NCBI GenBank assembly: GCA_031271275.1
Contig: JAISWA010000019.1
Span: forward strand, 1 to 13,009
From: Clostridiales bacterium
GTDB taxonomy: Bacteria; Bacillota; Clostridia; Lachnospirales; WQUN01
Length of the DNA: 13,009 nt
Direction: 5' to 3'
This document shows, piece after piece, positions 1-8,000 of this stretch. The notes under the pieces were generated by a model, which ran no database searches, had not been told where the DNA came from, and saw nothing but the letters and a program-made list of their open reading frames with translations. The translations under genes and the position numbers were made by a program. Within the stretch, counting starts at the first letter, position 1; the number at the start of each line of letters is the position of its first letter.

Positions 1-644
1 TCGGCGGTGTCCCCGTGCCCGGGGAAGTGTTTTATCACGGAAAGCACGCCCGGCGTTTCATCCAACCCGCGAAGGGCGGCTTCCACCATTTCCGAAACGG
101 TTTCCGCGTCTTTGGCGAAAGCGCGGTCGCCGATTACCCTGTTGGCGTCGTTGGACCAGATATCCGCCACGGGGGCGAAATCCACATTAACGCCCAACGA
201 AAAAAGCCGCTCGCCGATGGTTTTGTACGCCTCAAACACCGCGTCCGCCCCCGATTGCGCAAGCTTGTACGCGGCGGGTATTTCTTCCTCATACAGCTTG
301 TTTAAACGGGAAACCCGCCCGCCTTCCTCGTCGATGGCGATAAACAGCGGTATGGCGGAACGTTCCTGCAAATCTTCCGTCAGCTTGCGCACCTGCGCCG
401 CCGACGCCACATTTTGTTGGAATAAACAGAACCCGCCGGGCTTATAATCCGTAAGCAGCCCCTCGAACTCCGCGGAAATTTCCGTTCCCGCCGGGGCGCG
501 GGCGATGATAAGCTGACCGATTTTTTCACTGGGGGACATTTGCGAGAGCGTTCTTTCCGCGTAGGCATGGGCGGGGTCGGGCGCCGCCGCTGTCAGCAAA
601 GCAAAGACAACGGCGGCGAAGGAAAGAAGGGATATTTTTCTCAT
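1..644 (-). CDS. nagZ: Secreted GH3 beta-N-acetylhexosaminidase, NagZ-like (partial, C-terminus beyond the left edge)
   Basis: The 214 visible residues form the N-terminal part of a glycoside hydrolase family 3 barrel that removes terminal beta-linked N-acetylglucosamine, typically from peptidoglycan muropeptides. Seen directly: a signal peptide (MRK, hydrophobic core about residues 5-20, plausible cleavage after AHA at 25-27), SEKIGQL (39-45), IDEEGGRVSRL (104-114), NVDFAPVADI (153-162) and the family signature KHFPGHGDT (205-213), whose Lys-His pair contacts the sugar in NagZ enzymes. The Asp-x-His catalytic dyad that normally follows this motif falls just outside the window. The signal peptide suggests an exported enzyme, as for Bacillus NagZ, rather than the cytosolic Gram-negative form. 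The ATG overlaps the pepD stop as ATGA and has no clear ribosome binding site, so translational coupling to pepD is likely. Family confidence is high. The substrate is inferred, since other GH3 glycosidases share part of the fold. Confidence 0.9.
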   Translation of the reverse strand, partial: MRKISLLSFAAVVFALLTAAAPDPAHAYAERTLSQMSPSEKIGQLIIARAPAGTEISAEFEGLLTDYKPGGFCLFQQNVASAAQVRKLTEDLQERSAIPLFIAIDEEGGRVSRLNKLYEEEIPAAYKLAQSGADAVFEAYKTIGERLFSLGVNVDFAPVADIWSNDANRVIGDRAFAKDAETVSEMVEAALRGLDETPGVLSVIKHFPGHGDTA

Positions 645-2095
645 AAGTTCTTGAGCAGTGCTGTCAAAAACGTCCAAACCCGCGCGGTGGAGGAAATGGA
701 AAGGCGCTCGTCGGGCGTATGCGCGCCGGTCGCGTTCGGCCCGAAGGAAATCATATCGACGCCGGGCATTTTTCCCGCAAACAGCCCGCACTCCAGTCCG
801 CCGTGCACGGCGGTGACGACGGGTTCCTTCCCGTAAAGCCCGCGATAAACTTCTGCCGCGGTTTTGCGAAGCGCGGAGCCCGAGTCGTATTCCCAACCCG
901 GATATTCATGGCTGAAGGAAACTTTTGCGTTCAGCACTTCCCCCGCCTTCGAGATTTGCTCCTTTACCGCCTGAAGGCGGGACATGACCGAACTCCGGGG
1001 CATGATGTGAATTTCCGCCGCGTTTTCGTTCAATTCGAGCACGCCGACGCTGCACGAAGTTTCCGTAAGCCCGGGAATATCCTGGCTCATTCCCAGTACG
1101 CCGTTGGGGAGCAGCAGCAGCGCGGCAATCAGTTTGCGCGTACCTTCGCGGGTTATCGTATGCGCGGCGTCGGTTTTATCAACACGCGCACAGCCAATTT
1201 TTACCTTCGGGTCGGAAACGCGGTACTCATTCGCCAGTTCCTTCGTAAACGCTTCCGCGATTTTAAATACGGCATCCGCGTCGTCTTGGGGTACGGCGAC
1301 CACCGCTTCCGCTTCCCGTGGGATGGCGTTGATTTTCATCCCGCCAGAAGCGCTCAGAGTACGAAAATCCACCGCCGCCTTTTCCAGTTGGACCAACAGC
1401 CGGCTTAGTATGCGCAGGCTGTTCCCTCTGTCCAGAATAATATCTTCGCCGGAATGCCCGCCCTTTAAGCCGCTCACTTCCATCTTGATAAAAGCGCTGC
1501 CTTCGGCGGCGGGTTCCCGTTCCACCGGAAGGGTAAGCAGCGCCCTGACGCCCCCCGCGCAGCCCGAGAAGAAAGTCCCCTCGTGGGAAGTGTCCATATT
1601 GATTAAACGTCTGCCGCGCAACAGCTTCGCGTTCAGGTTTTCCGCTCCGGACATGCCCGCTTCCTCGTCGGCGGTGAATACCACTTCCAAGGGCGGGTGC
1701 GCGATATCGCCGGCGTCGAGCAGCGCCATACCCGCCGCCAGGGCGATTCCGTCGTCCGCGCCGAGGGTCGTGCCTTCCGCGCTGATAAAGTCGCCGTCTA
1801 TACGCAGTTTGAGCGGGTCTTTTAAAAAGTCGTGCACGGTTTCCCTGTTCTTTTCGCAAACCATGTCCAAATGCCCTTGAAGGATTACCGGCTCGCGGCC
1901 CTCGTAACCGGGCGTGGCGGGTTTATAAATGATGAGGTTGTGGAAACCGTCCTGCTCGACGCGCAGGCCCTTGCCCCGGGCGAATTCCGCGATAAAGTCG
2001 CTTACGGCTTTTTCGTTCCCTGATCCCCGGGGGATGCGGCTGATTTCCTCAAAAAACTTAAAAAACGAAGCGGGCTGCAAATTTTTTAATACCAT
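641..2095 (-). CDS. pepD: Aminoacyl-histidine dipeptidase (PepD, M20 family metallopeptidase)
   Basis: A cytosolic di-zinc dipeptidase that hydrolyses Xaa-His and other dipeptides for amino-acid salvage. At 484 residues it matches the usual length of about 485. The metal-site residues align with those known for E. coli PepD: H75 and D77 in GHLDMVCEKN, D114 in LGADDG, E144-E145 in TADEEAGM, D168 in NMDTSHEG and H459 in GAHTPDERLS. The part between about residues 180 and 400 corresponds to the inserted lid/dimerisation domain. The start has an AGGAGG ribosome binding site a few bases upstream of ATG and lies 15 nt after the trmD stop. The end overlaps the glycosidase start as ATGA. Its position between trmD and a muropeptide glycosidase suggests co-transcription and perhaps a shared role in recycling wall-derived sugars and peptides, but that link is inference. 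Confidence 0.95.
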   Translation of the reverse strand: MVLKNLQPASFFKFFEEISRIPRGSGNEKAVSDFIAEFARGKGLRVEQDGFHNLIIYKPATPGYEGREPVILQGHLDMVCEKNRETVHDFLKDPLKLRIDGDFISAEGTTLGADDGIALAAGMALLDAGDIAHPPLEVVFTADEEAGMSGAENLNAKLLRGRRLINMDTSHEGTFFSGCAGGVRALLTLPVEREPAAEGSAFIKMEVSGLKGGHSGEDIILDRGNSLRILSRLLVQLEKAAVDFRTLSASGGMKINAIPREAEAVVAVPQDDADAVFKIAEAFTKELANEYRVSDPKVKIGCARVDKTDAAHTITREGTRKLIAALLLLPNGVLGMSQDIPGLTETSCSVGVLELNENAAEIHIMPRSSVMSRLQAVKEQISKAGEVLNAKVSFSHEYPGWEYDSGSALRKTAAEVYRGLYGKEPVVTAVHGGLECGLFAGKMPGVDMISFGPNATGAHTPDERLSISSTARVWTFLTALLKNL

Positions 2096-2110
2096 AAACG
2101 CCTCCTGAAT

Positions 2111-2779
2111 TCACGTTATCAACTCCGGTCTTTTTTTCCTCGTGCGTTCCACCGCCTGCGCCCTGCGCCATTCCTCCACCTTTTTGTGGTGCCCGGAAAG
2201 CAAAACCTCCGGAACCGCCCTTCCCATAAACGCCGGCGGACGGGTGTAGTGCGGGTATTCGAGCAAATTCCCTTCGGAAAAACTTTCGTCCCGGCTCGAC
2301 TCGTCTTTGCCGAGCACGCCGGGTATCAGCCGGGACACCGCGTCCATCAGCACAAGCGCGGCGGGCTCGCCTCCGGTGAGCACATAGTCGCCCACGGAAA
2401 CCTCGTCGGTCACGATTTCCTCGATTACGCGCTCGTCCAAGCCCTCGTAATGCCCGCAAAGCAGGATTAATTCCCCTTCGCGGGAAAATTCCTCCGCCAT
2501 TCGCTGGTTAAAAAGTTTCCCCTGCGGCGAAAGGTACACCACCCGCGCGCCGCTTCCGATACTTTTGTACGCGTCGTAAACGGGCGGCGCCATCATCACC
2601 ATGCCCGCGCCGCCGCCGTAAGGGGCGTCGTCCACCTGCCCGTGCCTGTTTACCGCGAAGCCGCGGATGTCAACGCAGCGGACGGAAATTAACCCCGCGT
2701 TTTTCGCGCGGCCCAGAATGCTGTGGCTTGTGGCTTCGTCAACCATCTGCGGGAAAAGCGTCAGCACATGGAAAGTCAC
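2111..2779 (-). CDS. trmD: tRNA (guanine37-N1)-methyltransferase TrmD
   Basis: Transfers methyl from S-adenosylmethionine to N1 of G37 next to the anticodon of tRNAs reading CNN codons, preventing +1 frameshifting; it acts as a dimer with a SPOUT trefoil knot. Visible hallmarks in the 222 residues: DDAPYGGGAGM (50-60), YLSPQGKLF (82-90), the knot motifs LCGHYEGLDERV (107-118) and SVGDYVLTGGE (128-138), and YPHYTRP (175-181). The general-base position (D169 in E. coli, in DSF) aligns to E165 in ESF here, a conservative change next to D164. The C-terminus is about 30 residues shorter than in E. coli. Translation starts at GTG, supported by GGAGGG 6 nt upstream, and overlaps the rimM stop as GTGA. 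The rimM-trmD pairing is the classic order, which strengthens both calls. Confidence 0.97.
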   Translation of the reverse strand: MTFHVLTLFPQMVDEATSHSILGRAKNAGLISVRCVDIRGFAVNRHGQVDDAPYGGGAGMVMMAPPVYDAYKSIGSGARVVYLSPQGKLFNQRMAEEFSREGELILLCGHYEGLDERVIEEIVTDEVSVGDYVLTGGEPAALVLMDAVSRLIPGVLGKDESSRDESFSEGNLLEYPHYTRPPAFMGRAVPEVLLSGHHKKVEEWRRAQAVERTRKKRPELIT

Positions 2780-3288
2780 CGCAGTCCCTCCGGCAAATCC
2801 ACCGTCATGCGGCGTTCTTCTACCGAAACGGAGATTACGCAGCTTTTTATGGCGGGAATCAAAAATTCCTTCCCTTCGGGCGGCTTGACGGCGTACACGT
2901 CGTTCGCCCCGGTGCGCAGCACTTCGCGGATTACGCCGAGTTTTTCCCCTTCCAAAGAAAAAACATCCATGTCGATTAAATCACGGATGTAATACTCGCC
3001 TTCTTCAAGTGGCAGCGCCTTTTCGGGCGGTATTTTAATCACCGAACCGGTCAGCTTTTCCGCCGCGCTGCGGTCGTCTATGCCCGAAAGCTTTAAAATC
3101 ACCATATTATTATGGATGCGCGACGACTGCACGCCGTAAGCTTTCACCCCGTTGCCGGACGCCGAAAGGAAAACTTCACCGAGCAGCGAGAACCTTTCCG
3201 GGTCGTCCGTAGACGGGAACACCCGCACCTCGCCCTTGATTCCCTGCGCCTTAACCACCGTACCTATTTCAAAAAACGCTTCATCCAT
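2776..3288 (-). CDS. rimM: 16S rRNA processing / 30S maturation factor RimM
   Basis: A ribosome-assembly factor that binds ribosomal protein S19 and helps mature the head of the 30S subunit. The 170 residues show the typical two-domain layout. The N-terminal beta-barrel carries FEIGTVVKAQGIKGEVRVFP and TDDPERF. The C-terminal PRC-barrel begins near EGEYYIRDLIDMDV and holds GVIREVLRTGANDVYAV and a KEFLIPAI segment, ending LPEGLR. I chose the ATG at 3288; a TTG one codon upstream (3291) is the alternative. The ATG shares one base with the kinase stop (TGATG), and a GGAG lies about 11 nt upstream within the kinase gene, so re-initiation coupling is likely. Downstream, trmD starts inside its stop codon. 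Finding a kinase rather than rpsP and a KH protein upstream is unusual. Confidence 0.95.
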   Translation of the reverse strand: MDEAFFEIGTVVKAQGIKGEVRVFPSTDDPERFSLLGEVFLSASGNGVKAYGVQSSRIHNNMVILKLSGIDDRSAAEKLTGSVIKIPPEKALPLEEGEYYIRDLIDMDVFSLEGEKLGVIREVLRTGANDVYAVKPPEGKEFLIPAIKSCVISVSVEERRMTVDLPEGLR

Positions 3289-4052
3289 CAATAGGAAAGC
3301 TCCATTTGCACCATATTGTCATAAAAAAAATCGTCTACCGGAAGTTCGTCCATACCGTCGTCAGTCAAGCCCACGGGAAGTTTAAGCACCGCTTCCGTAC
3401 CGGGCTCCGCCCGTGACATATACACTTCCCCGCCGGTTAATGTCGCAAGCTCGCGCACAATAAACAGCCCAAGTCCGGAATGCTCCCCCCGCAGGTTATC
3501 GCTCACGTTCCGGGCGAAAACGTCCGTTTCCTGCGGTATACCCGGCCCGTAGTCCCGCACGGAGATATGCATATTCTCATGGCTTTCCCGTAACGCCACT
3601 AAAATTTCCCCGCATTCACAGGAATAGTGCGCCGCGTTGGAAAGCAGGTTTAAGAGAATACGTTCGAGTATCTGCCGGTCGAAAGCCATAACGCGGCTTG
3701 CCACGCGGCTTTCGAATATCAGGCGTATTCGTTTTTGGTCGGTCAGGACGCGCGCGTCCTCTACCAAAACGCGCACGGCGTTTACGATATCATTATTCCG
3801 CATTTGCGGCAGCATTAAACCGTGTATCAAACGCGCGCTGTCGTTCGCGTCGTGAACCAGTTTCGCCATGCGGTACCAATTCCGTTTCGCGTTCCGCACA
3901 TAGGTAACCGCCTGCTCGGGTAAATCAGAAACGCGCTCGAGATTTTGCAAATTATTGTATAAAATCGTAAGCGGGGTTTTGATATCGTGATAAAGCTCCT
4001 CTGAGAAATTGTTTTGGAGCCCGCAGAATGGCGCGTTTGAAGTGAGATTCAT
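3288..4052 (-). CDS. Small soluble sensor histidine kinase (HisKA plus HATPase_c) lacking a sensor domain
   Basis: The 254 residues encode only a two-component kinase core. The phosphoacceptor helix carries the H-box LYHDIKTPLT with H22. The ATP-binding domain has an N-box with N139 (LLNLLSNAAHYS, about 133-144), a G1 box DYGPGIP (167-173) and a G2 box SGLGLFIVREL (192-202). No transmembrane segment, PAS, GAF or HAMP region precedes the H-box, which is only about 20 residues from the start, so it should be cytosolic and sense through partners or a cryptic surface. The tail after about residue 228 is acidic and ends MVQMELSY. No response regulator is visible in the window. AAAGGG lies 8 nt before the ATG. 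It is the first gene of the rimM-trmD-pepD-nagZ unit and ends one base inside rimM, so kinase expression is tied to ribosome and tRNA maturation genes. The signal is unknown. Confidence 0.88.
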   Translation of the reverse strand: MNLTSNAPFCGLQNNFSEELYHDIKTPLTILYNNLQNLERVSDLPEQAVTYVRNAKRNWYRMAKLVHDANDSARLIHGLMLPQMRNNDIVNAVRVLVEDARVLTDQKRIRLIFESRVASRVMAFDRQILERILLNLLSNAAHYSCECGEILVALRESHENMHISVRDYGPGIPQETDVFARNVSDNLRGEHSGLGLFIVRELATLTGGEVYMSRAEPGTEAVLKLPVGLTDDGMDELPVDDFFYDNMVQMELSY

Positions 4053-4098
4053 GGTAAAAACCCTTTGTATGAAAATAGTTTTGAAGGTTTACCAGGGT

Positions 4099-4128
4099 AT
4101 TATACAACAGAATTAAGGAGTCTGCCAC
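4099..4128 (-). promoter_or_regulatory. Candidate sigma-A-type promoter for the kinase-rimM-trmD-pepD-nagZ unit
   Basis: On the minus strand a perfect -10 box TATAAT (4099-4104) lies 18 bp from a 4/6-match -35 box GTGGCA (4123-4128). The predicted start near 4092 leaves a leader of about 40 nt before the kinase ATG. The spacing and position are good, but the -35 is weak, which fits an activator-dependent promoter. Not experimentally supported. Confidence 0.5.
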
Positions 4129-4143
4129 GCGGTTTTTACGCGG
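4127..4143 (-). repeat. Direct repeat CCGCGT-N5-CCGCGT overlapping the kinase -35 box
   Basis: Two identical 6-bp units (4138-4143 and 4127-4132) lie exactly 11 bp apart, one helical turn. The proximal unit overlaps the -35 hexamer of the candidate kinase promoter. Tandem half-sites at this spacing next to a weak -35 are the usual arrangement for OmpR/PhoB-family response regulators. Whether a regulator binds here is inference, and the repeat is short enough to occur by chance. Confidence 0.35.
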
Positions 4144-4191
4144 CGCGCCCATGAATATTTCCGTACCGTAAAAAGGCGAGCCGGTTTTTTG

Positions 4192-4336
4192 TCATATTTG
4201 CAGCATTTCCCGGAAGGGATGCGTTTTGACTTCCCCGAAAGTTATCCCGTCGAGCTTGCATTGCTTGAGCTCCTTAAACGCGCCGTCCAGTGAAGGGTGC
4301 TTCTTCTCGGTGAAGATATGTTGGTAGGCATTTCAT
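4192..4336 (-). pseudogene. Frameshifted small reading frame of unknown function (about 47 codons)
   Basis: One minus-strand frame reads protein-like sequence ending in a clean TGA: IFTEKKHPSLDGAFKELK, then QCKLDGITFGEV, then KTHPFREMLQI. This frame has no start codon and meets a stop immediately upstream. A strong GAGGAGG ribosome binding site (4339-4345) precedes two ATGs, at 4336 and 4331, but both are out of frame with the protein-like part; the second is 7 nt from the ribosome binding site. A single-base indel within the first few codons would restore an intact small protein of about 46-48 residues. I do not recognise the family. It stands back to back with the toxin-antitoxin pair and may be a relic of the same insertion. 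A sequencing error in the AAA run or near ACATATC would give the same picture. Confidence 0.45.
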
Positions 4337-4359
4337 ATCCTCCTCGTCTAAACTATAAT
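4332..4359 (+). promoter_or_regulatory. Candidate promoter for the toxin-antitoxin operon
   Basis: A perfect -10 box TATAAT (4354-4359) lies 16 bp from a 4/6-match -35 box TTCATA (4332-4337), upstream of the antitoxin ATG at 4409. The -35 overlaps the start and ribosome-binding region of the broken minus-strand frame. A strong AAGAGGAG ribosome binding site follows at 4392-4399. Autorepression by the antitoxin-toxin complex would be expected for this type of module, but I see no clear palindrome. Confidence 0.4.
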
Positions 4360-4408
4360 ACCAAACAATGTGTTAAAATAGAAAAAATTATAAGAGGAGT
4401 TGTAAATA

Positions 4409-4633
4409 ATGGAGATGGTACTGAACGCAAATACATTGCCGGAACCGTTGTTTCGCTTGATACGCACAGAGAAATTGAGAGTAAGGGAAACGGGCGGTGA
4501 AATCCGGTTAATACCGATTGAGGAACCAATTGATTATATCAAAGAATTGCGCGGTTCTCTTTCAGAATACCCGGAAATGTCAGTTGACAATTTTTTAGCG
4601 CGTAAACACGCTGATAAGGGGTTGGACAAATGA
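4409..4633 (+). CDS. Type II antitoxin, partner of a PIN-domain toxin
   Basis: A 74-residue protein whose position, size and overlap with a PIN-domain toxin identify it as the antitoxin. The N-terminal half (EKLRVRETGGEIRLIPIEE) has the short beta-strand look of AbrB-like or similar DNA-binding antitoxins. The C-terminal half (SVDNFLARKHADKGLDK) is a likely toxin-binding tail. I do not assign it firmly to VapB or another named family. AAGAGGAG lies about 9 nt before the ATG; a second in-frame Met is two codons in. The stop overlaps the toxin start as ATGA, the standard coupling that keeps antitoxin in excess. The sequence is visibly more AT-rich than the flanking minus-strand genes, consistent with horizontal acquisition. 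Confidence 0.75.
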   Translation: MEMVLNANTLPEPLFRLIRTEKLRVRETGGEIRLIPIEEPIDYIKELRGSLSEYPEMSVDNFLARKHADKGLDK

Positions 4634-5046
4634 ACAAGTCCTACGTTTTAGACGCATGTGCTTTAATCGCGCTATTACGGAATGAATCCGGGGCGGAGGA
4701 AGTAGCAAAGGTATTATCCGCTGCCCTTGATAAAAAGGTTACAGTACACATGAACATTATCAATCTTTTAGAAATTTATTACGACCTGTACCGGATAACT
4801 TCCCGGGCAAAAGCCGACGAGGAATTATCGGTAATTAAGAAATTGCCTATCACATTACAATCGAATATAACCAATGAAATTTTTACCGAAGCCGGACGAT
4901 TAAAAGCGTCCTATAAAATCTCACTTGCCGATTCCATTGCGTTAGCACAAGCCCTAACTGTAAACGGCGAATTATTAACGGCGGATCACCATGAATTTGA
5001 CGGAATAGCGCAAAGAGAACCCGTTAAGTTTTACTGGATTAGATAA
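4630..5046 (+). CDS. vapC: PIN-domain ribonuclease toxin, VapC-like
   Basis: At 138 residues it is typical of VapC toxins, Mg2+-dependent endoribonucleases that cut tRNA or rRNA when freed from their antitoxin. The acidic active-site residues are all visible: D8 in YVLDACALIALL, E48 in INLLEIYYD, D101 in ISLADSIALAQAL, and D119 (with D124 nearby) in LLTADHHEFD. So the toxin looks intact, as expected if it is kept under selection by its antitoxin. It starts within the antitoxin stop codon. It ends 10 bp from the convergent activase gene with no terminator hairpin visible between, so read-through would give antisense RNA to the 3' end of that gene. The specific RNA target cannot be read from sequence. 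Confidence 0.9.
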   Translation: MNKSYVLDACALIALLRNESGAEEVAKVLSAALDKKVTVHMNIINLLEIYYDLYRITSRAKADEELSVIKKLPITLQSNITNEIFTEAGRLKASYKISLADSIALAQALTVNGELLTADHHEFDGIAQREPVKFYWIR

Positions 5047-5056
5047 AACCCGCATA

Positions 5057-8000
5057 TCATCTCACCGCTGCAAGCCTCGCTTCCGGCTCCGCCTTTTCCA
5101 TATTCCTTCTGGCGGCGCTTAGCATAAGCTTAATGCGGTTAAGTTGGTTGACTTCGCTGGCGCCGGGGTCGTAGTCCACCGCCACAATGTTGGAAAGCGG
5201 GTACTCCCTGCGCAGCGCCTTTATAATCCCCTTGCCCGTCACATGGTTCGGCAAACAGGCGAAGGGCTGCGTACAAACAATATTGTTTACGCCGGAATGG
5301 ATAAGCTCCACCATTTCCGCCGTAAGGAACCACCCTTCGCCGGTTTGGTTCCCCAACGACACGATAGGCTCGGCAAGCTCGCCGAGCTTTTGTATGGGTA
5401 CCGGCGGGTGGAAACGGGCGCTTTCCTCCAACGCGTTGCGAAGGTGGCGGCGGTACAGCTCGATGACTTGTATCACCAAATTGGAGGTAATCCGCGCCTT
5501 CACGCTTCCCGCCAGGTAACGCTCCTTAAAGTTGGCGTTGTACGCGGTGTACAGCAGGAAATCCGTCAGGTCGGGCACCACCGCTTCCGCGCCTTCGCTT
5601 TCCAGTAAGGTAACGATATCGTTGTTTGCCGTGGGGTGGAACTTGACCAGAATTTCCCCCACGACGCCCACCCGGGGCTTTTGAATATCCCGCAGGGGCA
5701 GGTTATCGAAGTCGCGCACAATTCCGTAAATATTTTTCTTCAGCTCGCTCAGGCTTCCCCGCCGCACGGCATTCCGGCAGGTTTCGTTCCACTTTCGGTG
5801 CAGCGCGTCGGCGGAGCCGGGTATCACTTCGTAAGGCCGCGTTTGGTACAGCACCCGCATAAACAAATCGCCGTAGACCAACGACTGCATCGCGCGGTTT
5901 AAAAGCCGGGGCGTGTAAACTAGCCCCGGGTTTTTTTCAAGCCCCAGGGCGTTTATGGAAACCACGGGTATCTGAGGGATTCCCGCGCGCCGGAGCGCCT
6001 TGCGTATGAAGCCCACGTAATTGGTGGCGCGGCACCCGCCGCCGGTTTGGGACATGAACACCGAAACGTTGTCCAAATCGTATTTGCCGGAAAGCAGCGC
6101 GTTAAGCACCTGCCCCACCACGATAAGCGCCGGGTAGCACGCGTCGTTGTTTACGTATTTAAGCCCGGTGTCTACGCACGCCCGGTCTATGGCGGGCATG
6201 ATTTCGATGTTATAGCCGCTGGAGGTAAACGCTTCCTCCATCATCGTAAAATGAATAGGCGACATTTGCGGGGTGATGATGGTATGCCTGCCCCGCATTT
6301 CTTTGGTGAAAACCACGCGCAGGGGGCGCTTTACGGGGGGGAGGGGTTTGTCCTTTCCCATATAACGGCGGTCTTTCAGCGCGGCGAACAGCGAACGCAC
6401 GCGTATACGCGCCGCGCCAAGGTTGTTTACCTCGTCTATTTTAAGCGCGGTGTAAATCTTCCCGGCGGCGTCTAAAATTTCGTGCACTTCGTCGGTGGTC
6501 ACCGCGTCAAGCCCGCAGCCGAAGGAATTAAGCTGTATCAGCTCTAAGTCGGAGCGGGTGCGCACAAAGGACGCGGCGGCGTACAGCCGGGAATGGTACG
6601 CCCACTGGTCGCGCACCACCAAAGGGCGCTCCACCTTCCCCAAATGCGCAACGGAATCCTCCGTAAACACGGCGACGCGGTACGAGGCGATAAGGTCGGG
6701 GATGCCGTGGTGGATTTCCGGGTCGATATGGTAGGGTCGCCCGGCAAGCACGATGCCGTTAAGCCCGTTTTGCGCTATGTACGCAAGCGCTTCCTCGCCC
6801 ATTTTTTGAATATCGCCGCGGTATTTGCTTTGCTCCTTAACCGCCTTTTGCGCGGCGGCGCGCACTTCGTCTTTGGGGATTTGCGGGAATTCCTCTATAA
6901 GCCGCTCCGTCAGCTTCGCCGGGTCGTTTAAATTAAAAAACGGGTTGTGGAAGCGTATGCCGCGCTCGGCGATATCTTCCACGTTATTTTTAATATTTTC
7001 CGGGTAAGAGGTGACGATAGGGCAGTTGAAATGGTTGTCCGCCTCGGCGATACCCTTATGCTCGTAGGGGATGCTCGGGTAAAACAGGTACGTAACCCCG
7101 GCGTTTATCAGCTCCATAATATGCCCGTGGGCGATTTTAGCCGGGTAGCATTCCGACTCGCTCGGGATGGACTCTATGCCCTTTTCGTAAAGCGAACGGG
7201 ACGAGCGGGGGGAAAGTTCCACCCGGTAGCCAAGCTCGGTGAAGAACGTGAACCACAGCGGATAATTTTCATATAAATTCATCACCCGGGGAATACCTAC
7301 CGTTCCCCGGGGGTTCTTTCCGGGTTCGAGGGGCTTATAACCGAAAAGCCGCTCGTATTTTTTTTCAAAAAGGTTGGGAATGTCCGTGTTTGTCCGCTCT
7401 TTGCCCAAACCGCGCTCGCACCGGTTGCCGGAAATAAAGCGCCGGCTTTTGGGGGCTTTTTCGTCCGCTTCGCTGAACTGGTTGATGGTAAGCAGGCAGT
7501 GGTTCCCGCAATTTTTGCACCGCGTATGGGTGGCGGAAGTTTGCAGCCGGTCGAGCTGTTCCCGGTTAAGCAGGGCGGATTTAAAACCCGGCTGCCCCGC
7601 CGAAAGGGCGGTATACTGCTCCCGCGCCAACAGCGCCGCGCCGAACGCGCCCATAAGCCCCGCGATATCGGGGCGTACCGCCTCGCGCTCGCTGACTATC
7701 TCGAAGGCGCGAAGCACCGCCTCATTATAAAACGTGCCGCCCTGCACCACGATTTTTTTGCCCATCTGCGCCGGGTCGGTGATTTTAATGACCTTTTGCA
7801 GGGCGTTCTTGATGACGGAGTAGGCCAGCCCGGCGGAAATATCCTCCACCGCCGCGCCTTCCTTTTGCGCCTGCTTTACCCGGGAATTCATAAAAACCGT
7901 ACAGCGGGAGCCAAGGTCTATGGGGTTTTCCGCGAACAGCGAGCGCTTCGCGAACTCGGCGATTGGCAGGTTAAGGGAACGGGCGAAGGTCTCTATAAAC

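Larger units (their letters stand above)
4053..4408. other. Intergenic region of about 356 bp between the kinase unit and the toxin-antitoxin module
   Basis: This is the only gene-free stretch over 300 bp. From left to right it holds the kinase leader and promoter (about 4053-4128), the 11-bp-spaced direct repeat (4127-4143), a low-complexity piece with A and T runs but no convincing terminator hairpin (about 4150-4190), a broken minus-strand small reading frame (4192-4336), and the toxin-antitoxin promoter and leader (about 4332-4408). Base composition shifts from GC-rich to visibly AT-rich towards its right half. Confidence 0.6.

Noticed and set aside
719..1880. Long plus-strand open frames opposite pepD
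   Set aside because: Antisense shadows caused by GC-rich codon bias. The minus-strand PepD has every catalytic residue.
3289..3291. TTG start for rimM one codon upstream of the ATG
   Set aside because: It only adds one residue; the ATG in TGATG is the stronger codon and couples to the kinase stop.
3952..4152. A 66-codon minus-strand frame across the kinase start and its promoter
   Set aside because: It overlaps the kinase in another frame, has no protein-like pattern, and spans the candidate promoter.
4168..4190. Possible terminator: A run, GGCGAGCC, then a T run
   Set aside because: The stem would be two or three base pairs with too small a loop, so it is not a convincing intrinsic terminator on either strand.
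4297..4500. A 67-codon plus-strand frame upstream of and overlapping the antitoxin
   Set aside because: No ribosome binding site, and it spans the toxin-antitoxin promoter and leader; the antitoxin frame has a strong ribosome binding site and the expected overlap with the toxin.
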